From: Monodelphis domestica | Lineage: Eukaryota; Chordata; Mammalia; Didelphimorphia; Didelphidae | Direction: 5' to 3' | Length of the DNA: 64,000 bases | Assembly: GCF_027887165.1 (NCBI RefSeq) | Contig: NC_077228.1 | Span: 425,481,535-425,545,534, forward strand | Part shown: one piece after another, positions 46,670-57,698 of the stretch | Layout of the letters: every line of letters begins with the position of its first letter | Numbering within the stretch: position 1 is the stretch's first letter | The notes under the pieces: generated by a model | Database searches by the model: none | What the model saw: the letters and a program-made list of their open reading frames with translations, nothing else | What the model was told of the DNA's origin: nothing | Program-made: the position numbers and the translations under genes

Positions 46670-46785
46670 TATCAGGGCAGATTTAGAGCTGGGATAACTT
46701 ACATCTCATTTATGCTGACACTCTCTTCCCATTTACAGATGTGGAAACTGAAGCAGAGCAGTTACTTTATTTGCCCAAGTAGTAG
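46670..46785 (-). repeat. CORE-SINE fragment, antisense
   Basis: Antisense body: 'cttcccatttacagatgtgg', 'aaactgaagcagagcagtta'. Confidence 0.55.
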
Positions 46786-47025
46786 GGGATAGCTAGGTAG
46801 CTTTAGAGAGATGGGCCTGGGTTCAGGAAGATTCATCTTCTTGAGATCAAATCTGGCCTCAGACACTAACTGTGACACCCTGAAAAAATCACCTTATCCT
46901 GGTTGCCCTAGTTTTCTCATCTGCAAAATGAGCTAGGAAAAAAATGGCAAAGTCCTCTATTATCTTTGCCCAGAACACCCCAAATAGAATTAAGGAGATT
47001 TGGACATGATTAAAAAATAACTGAC
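46786..47025 (+). repeat. tRNA-derived SINE, sense
   Basis: Head 'ggatagctaggtagctttag', B-box 'gatcaaatctggcctcagac', 'tttctcatctgcaaaatgag', 'ctaggaaaaaaatggcaaag' and a distal 'tttgcccagaacaccccaaa'. Same family as the copies at 13.6 and 60.4 kb. Confidence 0.8.
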
Positions 47026-47403
47026 TACTAATTATAACTTCCCCATCCCCCCAAAAGTAGCAAGTGTCTAGGAGGTTTTGAATCTAGGTGTTTTGATTTC
47101 TCTTTATTGAGAAGAATAGAACATGATAGGGAATATAAAATTATAAAAATCAGCAAATTAAATATTTACCTTTCATTTTTGTTATTTGTAGCTGTTGATA
47201 ATAAATAGTGAGACAATATTACATGCATTCTCAGTCAGAGAACTGTCTGATCACAAATTTTTTATTATTAATGTTTTGAAATATTTCTTGTCAAGTTTGT
47301 GGATGAGACTTGTTTGGACCATCAAGAGAAAATTTCCATTTTCAGTGGCTTATTAATGTCTTTTTTTACTCTAATGTGTGTATTTGCTTTTTACCCATTA
47401 TAG

Positions 47404-47496
47404 CATTATTTTGATGACCCTGAAGGGAAGATTGAAATGCCACCATCACTAAAAGTTTTTTCATGGAAACGTCCACAAGAAGTTTTCATCAACAGG
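47404..47496 (+). CDS. ADGB: androglobin exon 3
   Basis: Encodes residues 80-110 in phase 0 at both ends. It starts HYFDDPEGKIEMPPSLKVFS and continues WKRPQEVFINR. The DPEGKIE-PPSLK and SWKRPQ segments are conserved with human androglobin. The acceptor is preceded by a moderate pyrimidine tract (tttttacccattatag). The donor (AGG followed by gtacaa) is weaker than the others. The C-terminal residues 106-110 are divergent. Confidence 0.94.
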
Positions 47497-47924
47497 GTAC
47501 AAAGCTTTGCTTTCATTATCAATAGAATATGTTGATCAATTATTTGTATACAGTATTAGATATAAATATAAATGTGTATATCTAAGTTTTGTAAAGCACA
47601 TTACAAATATTAACTTAAATATAATCTAGTATGACAAAAAAATTTGAAAAGAAGGAAGTTGTAGGTTATTTCTTATCTTACCCATGTTACAACTCGGCTT
47701 TAGTTCCCTAAGATATTGTAAAATGTTAGGCAATTTCTCATAAATTCTCCTTGACTCATGTCCTTTCCCATGATCCCCATGGGATTATCATAATAGGACT
47801 GATATTTTTGTTTAAAAGCACCCAATTTCTTGGTAAGCATTCAAACTAACAAATATATAAGCTTTAGACCAGGTTTGACTTAACTTGCCCAAAATATAAA
47901 AATAGAGTCTCTTTTAAAATATTA

Positions 47925-48230
47925 GTTAATATTTTGTTGTATTTTCTCTTCAATTGTATGTAGAGACAACTTAAAATATTATTTTCTGACTTTTTGCCAT
48001 CCCAGTTAGCTCTCTCCTTCCCTCCCCTCTCCCCTTTCTATGGTAGCAAGCAGTCTGATATGGGTTTACTTGTGACTCTTCTGCAATAGGTGTTTCCATA
48101 ATCACTGTGTTGTGAAAGAAAACACAAAAAAAAAAACTCAAGAAAGAAATAATGTGGGAAATAGTATGCATTTAGACTCCATCAGATCCTTCTATGGCAG
48201 TGGACAGAGGATAGCTAAAATAGAAATTCT
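47925..48230 (-). mobile_element. L1 3' region fragment, antisense
   Basis: Text around 'catcagatccttctatggca' with 'gtggacagag', and the preceding 'aatcactgtgttgtgaaaga', is typical of an old antisense L1 3' region. Confidence 0.5.
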
Positions 48231-48249
48231 TGATTGGAAAATGCTTCCT

Positions 48250-48660
48250 TCCCTAATTAACCAAATCAACAAATATTTATGATGTGCCTTCTACTTGCCA
48301 AGTCCTGGGTGAAGCTCTAGGGATACAGATTCAGAGAAACAGTCTTTCTTTCCTCTTAAGGATCTAATATTCTAATTAGAAAGACAAGTTAATTTTCAAG
48401 CATGTATAAAAAACATGTGAAGAGAGTAAATACAAATGCATACAAGATAATTTGAGAAGAAAGGCACTGGGTGCTCAATAGGGTATCGAGATAGTTCATA
48501 TTCCTTGTAAAAAGTGGTGCTTGGAGATTCTCTAGAGCAGAGAGGAGAATGGAGTGCATTCCAGACATTGGTATGAAGAAGAAAGCTAGAGAAGCATATG
48601 CGAAGCATTGAAAGCCAGTTTTGTTGAGCCTGTCCTTTTTCTCCTTTGCAACCACATAGA
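48250..48660 (-). repeat. ancient L3-like LINE/SINE relic
   Basis: Begins 'caacaaatatttatgatgtg' and 'ccaagtcctgggtgaagctc' and continues with 'tggagtgcattccagacatt'. Related text occurs at 54.1 and 57.1 kb. The minus-strand frames at 48389-48668 are chance. Confidence 0.5.
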
Positions 48661-49159
48661 TGGTGCAACCTTCTAAACTCTTTTCACATCTGTGTGATGC
48701 TAGATGAGCCTCTTCTCCAACTTTTGCTTGAAAAAAGGCTTCAGATTTTTTTTCTGTCTCATTGAGATTTTCTCTTTCCCCTTACTATATCTCTGGCATC
48801 ATCCCTGAAGTACACATGATATCCTGTAGAGACTCTTGTTTGTGCTTTGGGGAGCACTTTGGGAACTCTCTGGAGCTTTCAGAGCCATCTTAACCTCTAT
48901 CTGATTTTCTGACTTGTCTAGGCAGTGTCATCTCTTCTTCCTAGTTTATCCTCTTTTATTTTTTGATGACATAGCCTAAAGTCAGCTTAAGTGTAGGGAC
49001 CCTTTCATCATTAAAGGAATTATTAACTCAGGGACCCAGATGTATTAAAGTGATAAAGTTGTGAAGTTGTCTCAGTGGTAAGGAAAGGCTTCTCTTTAGT
49101 GGATAGTCAGGGCCCTGGATGATAAAAAAATTTCAGTGTTGAACCAATTCCCTGGTCTA

Positions 49160-49370
49160 AGATCTGCCCTTTGGGTCCATGCAGACCAAATATAAATTTT
49201 TTCCCCTTGAAAATCCTTTAAGTAGCTGCAGACAATGATTAGGTCCTTCCTAAATCAACCTTTCTCAAGGCTAAACATGTCTAATTCCTTTTAACTGTTG
49301 CTCCATGGCTTCAAGTTTACTCACCATTCTAGTTGCCTTTCTATGCATGTTCTGTGTATCAGTTTCCTTT
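49160..49370 (+). mobile_element. CR1/L3-type LINE relic, left part
   Basis: Phrases 'ctttctcaaggctaaacatg', 'ccttttaactgttgctccat' and 'tcaccattctagttgccttt' form the well-known CR1/L3 3' region. The element is interrupted by an L1 and resumes at 51288. The strand is given as the direction of this phrase order. Confidence 0.65.
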
Positions 49371-51287
49371 AAAATGATGGTATCCACAAAATAAACCCAC
49401 ATAAATCATCAGCATTTCTATATATTTCCAATACATCTCAGCAGCAAGAGTTAGAAAGGGAAATTCCATTTAAAAGCACCATAGACAATGTAAACTACTT
49501 AGGAATCTATCTGCCAAGACAAACACAGGAACTATATGAACACAACTATAAAACACTTTCCACACAATTAAAATTAGATCTAAATAATTGCAAAAACATT
49601 AATTGTTCATGGGTAGGAAGAGCTAAAATAATAAAAATGACAATCCTACCCAAACTAATTTACTTATTTAGTACCATACCTATCAAATCACCAAGAAACT
49701 TTCTTACTGAATTAGAAAAAACCATAATAGAGTTCATTTGGAAGAACAAAAGATTAAGATCAAGGGAAATAGTGAAAAAATGTGAAGGAAGGTGGCGTAG
49801 CAGTACCAGATCTTAAACTGTACTATAGAGCAGTGGTCATCAAAACAATATGGTACTGACTAAGAGACAGGAGGGAGGATCAATAGAATAGACCTGGGGT
49901 GAGTGGCCTCAGCAAGACAGAAAATTGGAAAACAGCATGGGAGAGATTAGGTCTAGCTAAACATTTCACACACTACACCAAGATAAACTCAGAATGGGTG
50001 AATGACTTGAATGTAAATAAGAAAACTATAAGTAAATTATGTGAACACAAAATAGCATACTTGTCAGATCTTTGGGAAAGGAAAGATTTTAAGACCATAC
50101 AAGAGTTACAAAAAATTACAAAATGTAAATTAAATAATTTTTATTACATTAAATAATTAAAAAGGTTTTGTATAAACAAAATCAATGCAATCAAAATTAG
50201 AAGGGAAGCAACAAATTGGGAAAAATCTTTATAACATAAACCTCTGACAAAGGTCTAATTACTCATATTTATAAGGAACTAAATCAATTATACAAAAAAA
50301 TTAAGCCATTCCCCAATTGATAAATGGGCAAAGGACCTGAACAGGCAATTTTCAGACAAAGAAATCCAAACTATTAATAAGCAAATGAAAAAGTGCTCTA
50401 AATCTCTTATAATCAGAGAAATGTAAATCAAAACAATGCTGAGGTATCACCTCACACCTAGCAGATTGGCTAACATGATAGCAAAGGAAAGTAATAAATG
50501 TTGGAGGGGATGTGGCAAGGTTGGGACATTAATGCATTGCTGGTGAAGTTGTGAATTGATTCAACCATTCTAGAAGGCAATATGGAACTATTCCCAATGG
50601 GCATTAAAAGACTGCCTGCCCTTTGATCCAGCCATGACACTGCTGGATTTGTACCTCAAAGATATAATAAGGAAAAAGACATGTACAAGAATGTTCATAG
50701 CTGCACTCTTTGTCGTAGCAAAGAATTGGAAAATGAAGGGATGCCCTTCAATTGGGGAATGGCTGATCAAATTGTGGTATCTGTTGGTGATGGAATACTA
50801 TTGTGATCAAACAAACATGAACTGGAGGAATTCTATGTGAACTCTTCATGCAGAGTGAAAGGAGCAGGACCAGGAGAACATTGTACACAAAGACTGATAC
50901 ACTGTGTTATCATCGAATGTAATGGACTTCTCTACTATACTAGTAGCAATGCATTCAGGACAATTCTGAGGGATTTATGAGAAAGAAGTTTATCCACATC
51001 CAGAGAAAGAACTGTGACAATAGAAACACAGAAGAAAAACAACTGATTGATCACATGGGTCAATGGGGATATGATTGGGGATGTAGACTCTAAATGATAA
51101 TCCTAGTACAAATATCAATAATGTGGAAATAGTCTTGATCAATGACACATGTAAAACCCAGTGGAATTGCATGTCAGTTACTAGACGGGGTTGAGGGCAG
51201 GGGAGGGAAAGAACATGAATCTTGTAACCATGGGAAAATATTCTAAATTAACTAATTAAATACAGATAAATAAAATAATGGTATCCA
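49371..51287 (+). mobile_element. L1 LINE, 5'-truncated, with 16-bp target duplications
   Basis: A sense L1 (49387-51271) starts in the RT region of ORF2 and includes the ORF2 C-terminal piece open at 49899-50156, where HFTHYTKINSEWVNDLNVNK can be read. It ends with 'aacatgaatcttgtaaccat', 'atattctaaattaactaatt' and an A-rich tail. Repeats aaaatgatggtatcca (49371-49386) and aaaataatggtatcca (51272-51287) flank it, differing at one base. This is classic target-primed insertion into a CR1/L3 relic within ADGB intron 3. Confidence 0.93.
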
Positions 51288-51460
51288 GAACTATAGCAGG
51301 TATTCTAGATGTGGTCTGACTAGAGTGGTATACCATGCAACTTTCACTTTCTCATTTAATATAAATTTTATTAAACTAAAATTGCATTAGCTTTTTTGGC
51401 TGCCATGTCTTGTAGTTGACTCAGATAGAGAGGCAGCAATATATAGTATATATGGCATTT
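51288..51460 (+). mobile_element. CR1/L3-type LINE relic, right part
   Basis: Continues the relic left of the L1: 'attctagatgtggtctgact', 'gcattagcttttttggctgc' and 'gtagttgactcag'. Joining the two sides at the duplicated target gives one continuous CR1/L3 text. Confidence 0.65.
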
Positions 51461-51559
51461 AATGTTAAGTAGAGACTTGGGTTTGTATTTAACATCTCCC
51501 TAACTTATTAGTATCTTCTTACAGCTTACAAATATTTTCACCGTCTCCTTCAGTGTTTA

Positions 51560-52180
51560 ATCCCCTCCCCCCAACACATCTCTCATTTAATGACTATCCC
51601 TCAAGCCACTGTTCTTGTTCACCTCTCCTTCAAAGGTAGATTCCAAGGTGGGAGGGAGGCTCCCTCTATGCAACCCTTTTCAGTCTGGCTTCCCTTCTCT
51701 TCTTTCAACTGAAACTCCTACCTTTCTTCCAAGTTGTCTCTAACTGTCAGGACAAGTAGTTTTTCTTGTTTTTCTTTTTTGACCCTAGCAACATTTGACT
51801 GTGTTGGTCATCATCTCTTCTTGAAGTCTTTTCTCTCCAAGTTTTCATAACACTGCATTCTGGTTCATGACATACCTGTCTGGTAACTTCTGTGTTCATA
51901 AAGATGAGTTTACCCCAAAACTCTGTCCAGGTCTGTCTTCTATTCTTTTTATATACTTGCTCTCAATGACTTCACTAACTCCCCAAAATTCACTTACCAT
52001 TTCTGTGAGTTATAGATCTATGTAACTAGCCTAGTCATTCTCTTGATTTCTATTCATATACTATGTATTTCCTTTTATATTGACTGACCTATATGCATCT
52101 TAAATTCAATATATCCAAAAAAACCCTCAGTATCTTTCACCAAAACCAATCACACTTTTTAGCTTTTCAGTTGCTATCAA
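51560..52180 (+). mobile_element. L2 LINE reverse-transcriptase region relic
   Basis: C/T-rich coding relic. The text 'acatttgactgtgttggtca' corresponds to the RT FDxVxH motif. It is followed by 'actgcattctggttcatgac' and 'actctgtccaggtctgtctt' in L2 order. It is degraded, with no open frame. Confidence 0.6.
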
Positions 52181-52199
52181 GTGTATTGACATCCTCCCA

Positions 52200-52701
52200 T
52201 TGATTGATTGTTTTAAAATAAGTGGAACTTAGTTTATATTAGCAATATGTTATAATTAACATTTTAATTCCTTTTGGGACTTTGGGTGGATCTAGATCTG
52301 TGTATTCATAAATATAGACCATTGCTGCTGGTAAAAATGGGAGGTTTTTTTATATGGGGTACCAAAAGGTTATACAAAATGTTCAAGGTGAATAGCCCTT
52401 CCTGACTTAAATATTATTCCTCTGTCCACTATTATAATTTGCTTCTCTTTGCATTATTGTTTTTAAAAAAAGAGGAATTTCCTAGATATCAGATGTTTAC
52501 TGAACTACAGTCTCAACTTAGGATATTTTTCTATCAAATAGATTTCTGCAGTTAGTCTTTTTATGGAAACCATTTATTAAATTTCATGTTGACAATGTCT
52601 TTAGTTACCATTGTCATTTTTCTTATAATATCTTGCTAAGTAGTAGCTATAATGTTTATGGATTTTGTGTTGCTAAACAATCTTTTTTTTAATTCCTTCA
52701 G
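52200..52701. other. intron 3 end, nothing recognised
   Basis: AT-rich intron leading to a strong pyrimidine tract and acceptor (ttccttcag). Confidence 0.45.
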
Positions 52702-52773
52702 AATCTTGTGGTAGTGAAAGAGGAAAATTCGTTTGACTTATTTTCAGAAAATGGACATTTGCTCTGCAGTGAG
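52702..52773 (+). CDS. ADGB: androglobin exon 4
   Basis: Encodes residues 111-134 (72 nt, phase 0 both ends). The peptide reads NLVVVKEENSFDLFSENGHL and then LCSE. VVVK and TFDLFS/SFDLFS-type stretches match human androglobin. Cys132 in LLCSE precedes a helix continued in exon 5 and is a candidate for the position of the calpain catalytic cysteine, by spacing only. Donor GAG followed by gtaaat. Confidence 0.94.
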
Positions 52774-52779
52774 GTAAAT

Positions 52780-53722
52780 AGACTGTATCAGTTAAGTAGT
52801 TGAATAATGAGATTGGAAGCCAGAAGACAAAGAGCTAAAAAGTGAGTGAGAGGAAAAGCAGAGACAATGAATGCAGACAGCATTTTCTAGAAATTTTCTG
52901 AAAAAGAGAAAAGAGACATAAGATCATATCAGAGAATGGTATGGTCAAGTGAAAAAAATTTTTTATGATGAGGGAGAATTATATATAAAGCTAAAAATTC
53001 AAGTTCATGTGTTTGTTTCACTAGTTATTTTTACAGAAGTACCAGCAACATCTTAAAGTAGTTTTATTTATAGAGGTTCTTACCAACAAAGGGAATGCAG
53101 TGAAAAAGGGTAAAGATAAAAGCAAATAGCTCTTGTCCTATTAATGATGTACAATATCATCATTTTTAGTACCTGAAACACAACATATGCAATTTATATT
53201 AAACAACTCTACAAGTTTATATTATGTTCTCATACTCTTTGGTCCAGGGTACTCCTTAAACTGTCTAAGTATGAAAAAACAATAAATCTGCTCACTAAAA
53301 ATCAGTTTGCTTAAGAAAAAAATTATTAAATCTTCAGATTTTTCAATATATATCTATCTTCCAAAATAAAGTAGTAGGAAATCTTGGTGTGCCTTGTAGC
53401 TAATTAATAATTACTGATACTTATAAAAATATATGTATAATTGCAAAAATGAGAAAAACAAAACCTAGTATTTAAAATGTATGTTAGTAGATTTTGTTAA
53501 GAAATTATTTCATAATTCAATACATTATACAGAAATTAAATGCTACCATTTCAGCAGGTATTAGTGTTATTTTTCTAAATTTTAATTTAAAAATCCATTT
53601 AAAATGTACTTAGAAAATTACAATTTAGAAAAATAGCATTTTCATTAAATAGCATTTTATTTTAATTTATTAACATTTTAATTTAAAAGTAATCATTTAC
53701 TTTAATTTTTTTTCATTTTTAG
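52780..53722. other. intron 4, no repeat recognised
   Basis: A 949-bp AT-rich intron (52774-53722) with a long pyrimidine tract before the acceptor. Nothing else is evident. Confidence 0.5.
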
Positions 53723-53917
53723 CTGATGAGATGGATTATCAGTGAGATATATGCAGTATGGAGGACATATAATGGACATATTTCAAGTTCTTCAACAGAT
53801 CCTCCTGTTCTAAATTGGAAACCCTGGGAACATATATATTCTCTATGCAAAGCAGTGAAAGGGCATATACCTCTATTTAATAGCTATGGAAAATATATTG
53901 TGAGACTTTATTGGATG
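53723..53917 (+). CDS. ADGB: androglobin exon 5
   Basis: Encodes residues 135-199 (195 nt, phase 0). It starts [20 protein letters not shown] and includes [20 protein letters not shown] and [14 protein letters not shown]. Conservation with human androglobin is very high except at residues ~152-161, where this sequence appears about five residues shorter. The Y-x-VRLYW-G-W motif that spans into exon 6 matches the calpain core strand preceding the VDD-LP loop. The frame stays open beyond the donor (ATG followed by gtaagc) to 53998, but the splice site and homology end the exon at 53917. Confidence 0.96.
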
Positions 53918-54109
53918 GTAAGCTCATATGTATTATATATAATGTGTTTTAAAAATACTGGTAGCACTACTATTAGTGTAACTTATATTATTTCATAGAT
54001 CAGCAATTGTGTGGCCAGATTCTGGAAATGACTGACTGACTTGATAAAGATTTCTTAACCTCGGCTCCTACTACATACACATTCCTGCTTCCAGCTGTAA
54101 AGCTGCCAC

Positions 54110-54350
54110 TCAATTCAACTCAATAAACTTTTATTAAGTTTATTTTTATTAAGTGTGGGCACTATACTTGGTGCTAGGGATTCATAGATAAACATAAAGC
54201 AGTTTCTGCCTTTAGGGAAATTATATTCTAATGGGAGAAAATAGAAGATGATTTCAGAAAAGAGTGAACACTAACTAGGGAGATCAGTGAAATCTTCATG
54301 AAGTAGGTGACATCTGAACTAAGCCTTGAAGTCCCTTCTCAACTTCTCCC
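54110..54350 (-). repeat. ancient L3-like relic
   Basis: Text 'aactcaataaacttttatta', 'tacttggtgctagggattca' and 'acatctgaactaagccttga' matches the type of relic at 48.25 kb. It lies in intron 5. Confidence 0.5.
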
Positions 54351-54540
54351 TTTGCTGTGCATCTCTGTTTCCATGCTCTGCTGGTTTGCCAGAATGTTGT
54401 ACTCATCGAGTTTCTCTCCCTTCCCACCCCAGTGAGTTATGTCTCTCCTGCACATCTTTGTTTGGGGGTGATTTATTTTCCTACATGGAGGGTTTGAATG
54501 AGTGAAGCTTCTCTTATGCTGCCATCTTAGCTCCTAGCAT
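54351..54540 (-). mobile_element. L1 5' UTR fragment, antisense
   Basis: Resembles the antisense L1 5' UTR at 43.9-44.24 kb and ends with 'gctgccatcttagctcc'. It lies in intron 5. Confidence 0.5.
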
Positions 54541-54544
54541 GCAA

Positions 54545-55455
54545 AACTTAATATGTTTTTCAGGTGAGATTTGAACCTCAATTTTCCTGACTTTACTCCA
54601 GTGTCCTGAATCTGATATGTCATACTGCCTGAGACAAATTATTCATTAGAGCTTTAATTTGTGGTAGGAGTGGCATGCTAACTGGTAATAACATTGAGTA
54701 ACAAAACGAGGAATCAGAAGTAGTTTTTCAAATGTGAATTTTAAAATGAGCAAAACTAACTATCAGGCTTTTCAGGGAATACCTATGCTTATCAGTTAGT
54801 AGTAAAATGTTTTGGTTGTGCTCTTTAAAACCATTTTAATTTCTGTTCTACTTAAAAAGCTAAATTAGCACAATTGATTCTTTAAGCAAAGACTGTTCTG
54901 TCATAAAATGTTCAAATTTAGCACAAAAGATTTTATCATTGTAGAATGGAATAAAGCTACAAACCAATTAATGTTCTTTGTTGACAAAATTATTCATGAC
55001 ATTATTTAAAATTCAACTGCTTAATCTTTTACATTTTTTGTACCTTGTTGCAATGTTTATTTCCCTTACATTCACATCTGTACTTACTCCCATACACATT
55101 TTGAAAATGCAAAAGTCAAAATACCATTTCCTGAGCAATTTGAAGGTCTCATCAGAACTGATGCTATAAATCACTGTTTTATTTTTTCAGATGCAGGTTC
55201 CTTTAATAGCCATAATATTAATAGTAGTCATAATTTGCCATTGTATTTTAATTGATATTAATACTTATTATTTATAGCAAGAATATAATATGTCTTCTTA
55301 AAATAGCAATCTGTTAATTTTTTCAGTAGTGTTACAAAATTTTGTTAAGATTAATAGGAATTCTTAGAGGTATGTCTAGCATATATTTAAATTTGTTTAA
55401 GTTTAAATTTCTTTACTGTAATTTAAATCACATATTTAAATTTTCTTATTTTTAG
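54545..55455. other. intron 5, nothing further recognised
   Basis: Apart from a short antisense SINE-like piece (54565-54625), I see nothing. The ORF at 54978-55169 looks like chance. Confidence 0.4.
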
Positions 55456-55595
55456 GGTTGTTGGAGAAAGCTAACTGTTGATGACAGTCTTCCATTTGAT
55501 GAAGAGAATAAATTATTACTTCCTGCTACAACTTATGACTTTGAACTTTGGCCAATGATACTAGCTAAAGCCATCCTTAAGCTCACAAATGTTGA
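55456..55595 (+). CDS. ADGB: androglobin exon 6
   Basis: Encodes residues 200-245 plus two bases of codon 246. It reads GCWRKLTVDDSLPFDEENKL and continues LLPATTYDFELWPMILAKAI. The W-x-x-(L/V)-x-VDD-x-LP motif followed by a (F/L)W...L..A(Y/I).KL helix is the signature of the calpain protease core, here within the androglobin calpain-like domain. Acceptor ttatttttag; donor GA followed by gtatgt, giving phase 2. Confidence 0.96.
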
Positions 55596-55599
55596 GTAT

Positions 55600-56916
55600 G
55601 TTGAAAGAACAAGCTATCAATTTTTTATAAGAAACAAATCCAATTTTAATGGCATATAAAAATAAATTGTTTCTGAAGTGACTGCAAATGATAAATAATA
55701 GCTTTAAAAGATTAAAGTGCATGTGAACCCCATAAAGCCAGTTATAAGAATAAGCAAAGCACTGCTTGAATCATTATAAGTAGTAGTGTGTATCTGTTTG
55801 AGAAGCACATTGGGGAATTTAAATTTCAAATGGATCTGCCAAACAGTAACATCATATAACATTCAGTTGTTTGATTTCCCTAGGGGAATGATCCTGAGTT
55901 TTTCCAAATCTAGAACTCATGGTGGCTTCTAGAACCAAATAATTCAGATGTTGACTTAACTCATCATCAAATAAATGTTTTGTAAAATATTTTCCAGCTT
56001 TATTTCTATATATCAAAACAATAGCTTCTGAGTGTAAAGAATAGATTTCCTTTTTATTTCACTTAGGAAGTAAAAACTCCGGTGAGGTGTAACAAGTATT
56101 ACAATAATTAATTACATCAGCAGCTTGTTAATGTTACCAATGATTTCTTATACTTTTAGGTTGCATAAAATTTTTTTGGGGGGGGAACTATATTCTCCTT
56201 ATGAATAGGGACTAGACTTGTGATTTCATTACCATAGGGAACTCCTGGGTGAATAAATTCTCTCTTTTAATAAAGGTTGGCATCTTCTATGTAATTTAAA
56301 CAGAGTTGTTCAGAGCTTTGAGAGGTTAAGTGACTTGTCCACATAAATAGTTCACATCTTTCTGATTTCAAATCTACTCCATACTGTCTCTTATTTATGT
56401 GATTTAATTTTTCTTCATATATAGTTTCAGTTAAATTTCCAATTTCCCTGAAACTGGGATTTAACTAATTTTTGTTTTTTTTCATTTAAATTTGCAAAAT
56501 TTGAACATAACTTATGCATGTAAAGGTTTGATTATTATGAGAATTTCTAATAATCTCAACAATAAATCTATTTAATATACTGGTAAAATTGAATTTGAAA
56601 TCATGCCTAAAAATTTAGCACCATTGATAATTTTTGATAAAAAAAAGTTAAGGAAATGTCTTCTTTCTCAATTTCCATATTTCTCACTATTTTATGAACT
56701 TTATGATAATAATATTTGAATTTTTATAGAATCATTTCAATTGAGAAAATTGTATTTTGTTTTGATTCAGTATCTGAAGCTTATAAATATGATCTGTAAA
56801 TAATATGGGCATTATTATCTTTCCTTATTATGTTTAGGACAGGGTTCTTTAATAATGACTTGGCCAAGTTTTGATATTTTGATATAATAGCAAACTTGTT
56901 GACTTTTATTTTCTAG
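55600..56916. other. intron 6, no clear repeat
   Basis: A 1,321-bp AT-rich intron (55596-56916). I recognise no repeat with confidence; a short G run lies at 56176-56186. Confidence 0.45.
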
Positions 56917-57003
56917 CATCCACATGGCTGACCAACGAGAATTAGGAGAATTCACAGTTTTTCATGCACTTACAGGATGGTTACCAGAAGTCATTCCTCT
57001 TCG
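56917..57003 (+). CDS. ADGB: androglobin exon 7
   Basis: Completes codon 246 (Asp), encodes residues 247-274 and leaves two bases (CG) of codon 275. It reads IHMADQRELGEFTVFHALTG and then WLPEVIPL, nearly identical to human androglobin. It occupies the place of the calpain DFTGG-V region, after the core helix. Acceptor ttattttctag, donor CG followed by gtaaaa. The next exon, which should begin by completing codon 275, was not found before the window ends. Confidence 0.95.
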
Positions 57004-57109
57004 GTAAAATTTACTATAGTAATTTATCTCTTCTTGAAAATTTTTAAATAAAAATCTTTAGGAATAAAATTAAAGAAAACTTGTATTTTCCAATAGTGTC
57101 AGGTAGCTA

Positions 57110-57170
57110 GTTAGTCAATAAACATTTATTAAGCATCTACAGTGCACCAGATAATATTTTAAGAATTTCT
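57110..57170 (-). repeat. short L3-like relic
   Basis: Text 'aaacatttattaagcatcta' and 'cagtgcaccagataatattt' matches the starts of the relics at 48.25 and 54.1 kb. Confidence 0.45.
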
Positions 57171-57439
57171 AAAAAATTCCTCAAGGATGTTAGCACAAAA
57201 ATTCCTAATTTCATATACTGTGATATAATTACTGAAATATTTGATTCAAGAATGCTAAAGCATAGTGTTTATTCAACAGAAGAAATACTTATTTTATTTT
57301 CACATTTAATAAACTTGATTTGTTTCAACAGAGACCCCCCAAAATAACATTCCCTCTTAGCTGATTATTAGAGTAATCAGAATGTATAGATAGAAACATG
57401 CTTTTACTATGAGAAAAAATAATTCTCAAAAAGATATTT

Positions 57440-57698
57440 TTTACTGTGGGAGCAGAAACACAGAAGAAAAACAACTGCTTGATCACATGGGTTGATGGGA
57501 TATGATTGGGAATATAGACTCTAAATGATCACCCTAATGCAAACATCAACAATATAGAAATAGGTTTTGATCAAAGACACATGTAAAACCCAGAGGAATG
57601 GAGTGTGGGTGGGGGGAGGGGAAGGAAAGGACATGACTCTTGTAACCAAGGAAAAATATTCTAAATTGACTAATTAAATAAAATTTAAAAAAAAGATA
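57440..57698 (+). mobile_element. L1 3' end, sense
   Basis: Text 'gtgggagcagaaacacagaa', 'aaatcatcaccc'-type sequence, 'gttttgatcaaagacacatg' and terminal 'atattctaaattgactaatt' with an A-rich tail. It parallels the end of the 49.4-51.3 kb copy. It is immediately followed by another L1 end in reverse. Confidence 0.8.

Noticed and set aside
53918..53998. Extension of exon 5 beyond its donor
   Set aside because: The frame stays open by chance for 27 codons. A strong donor (gtaagc) and exact homology to the next exon show that splicing occurs at 53917.
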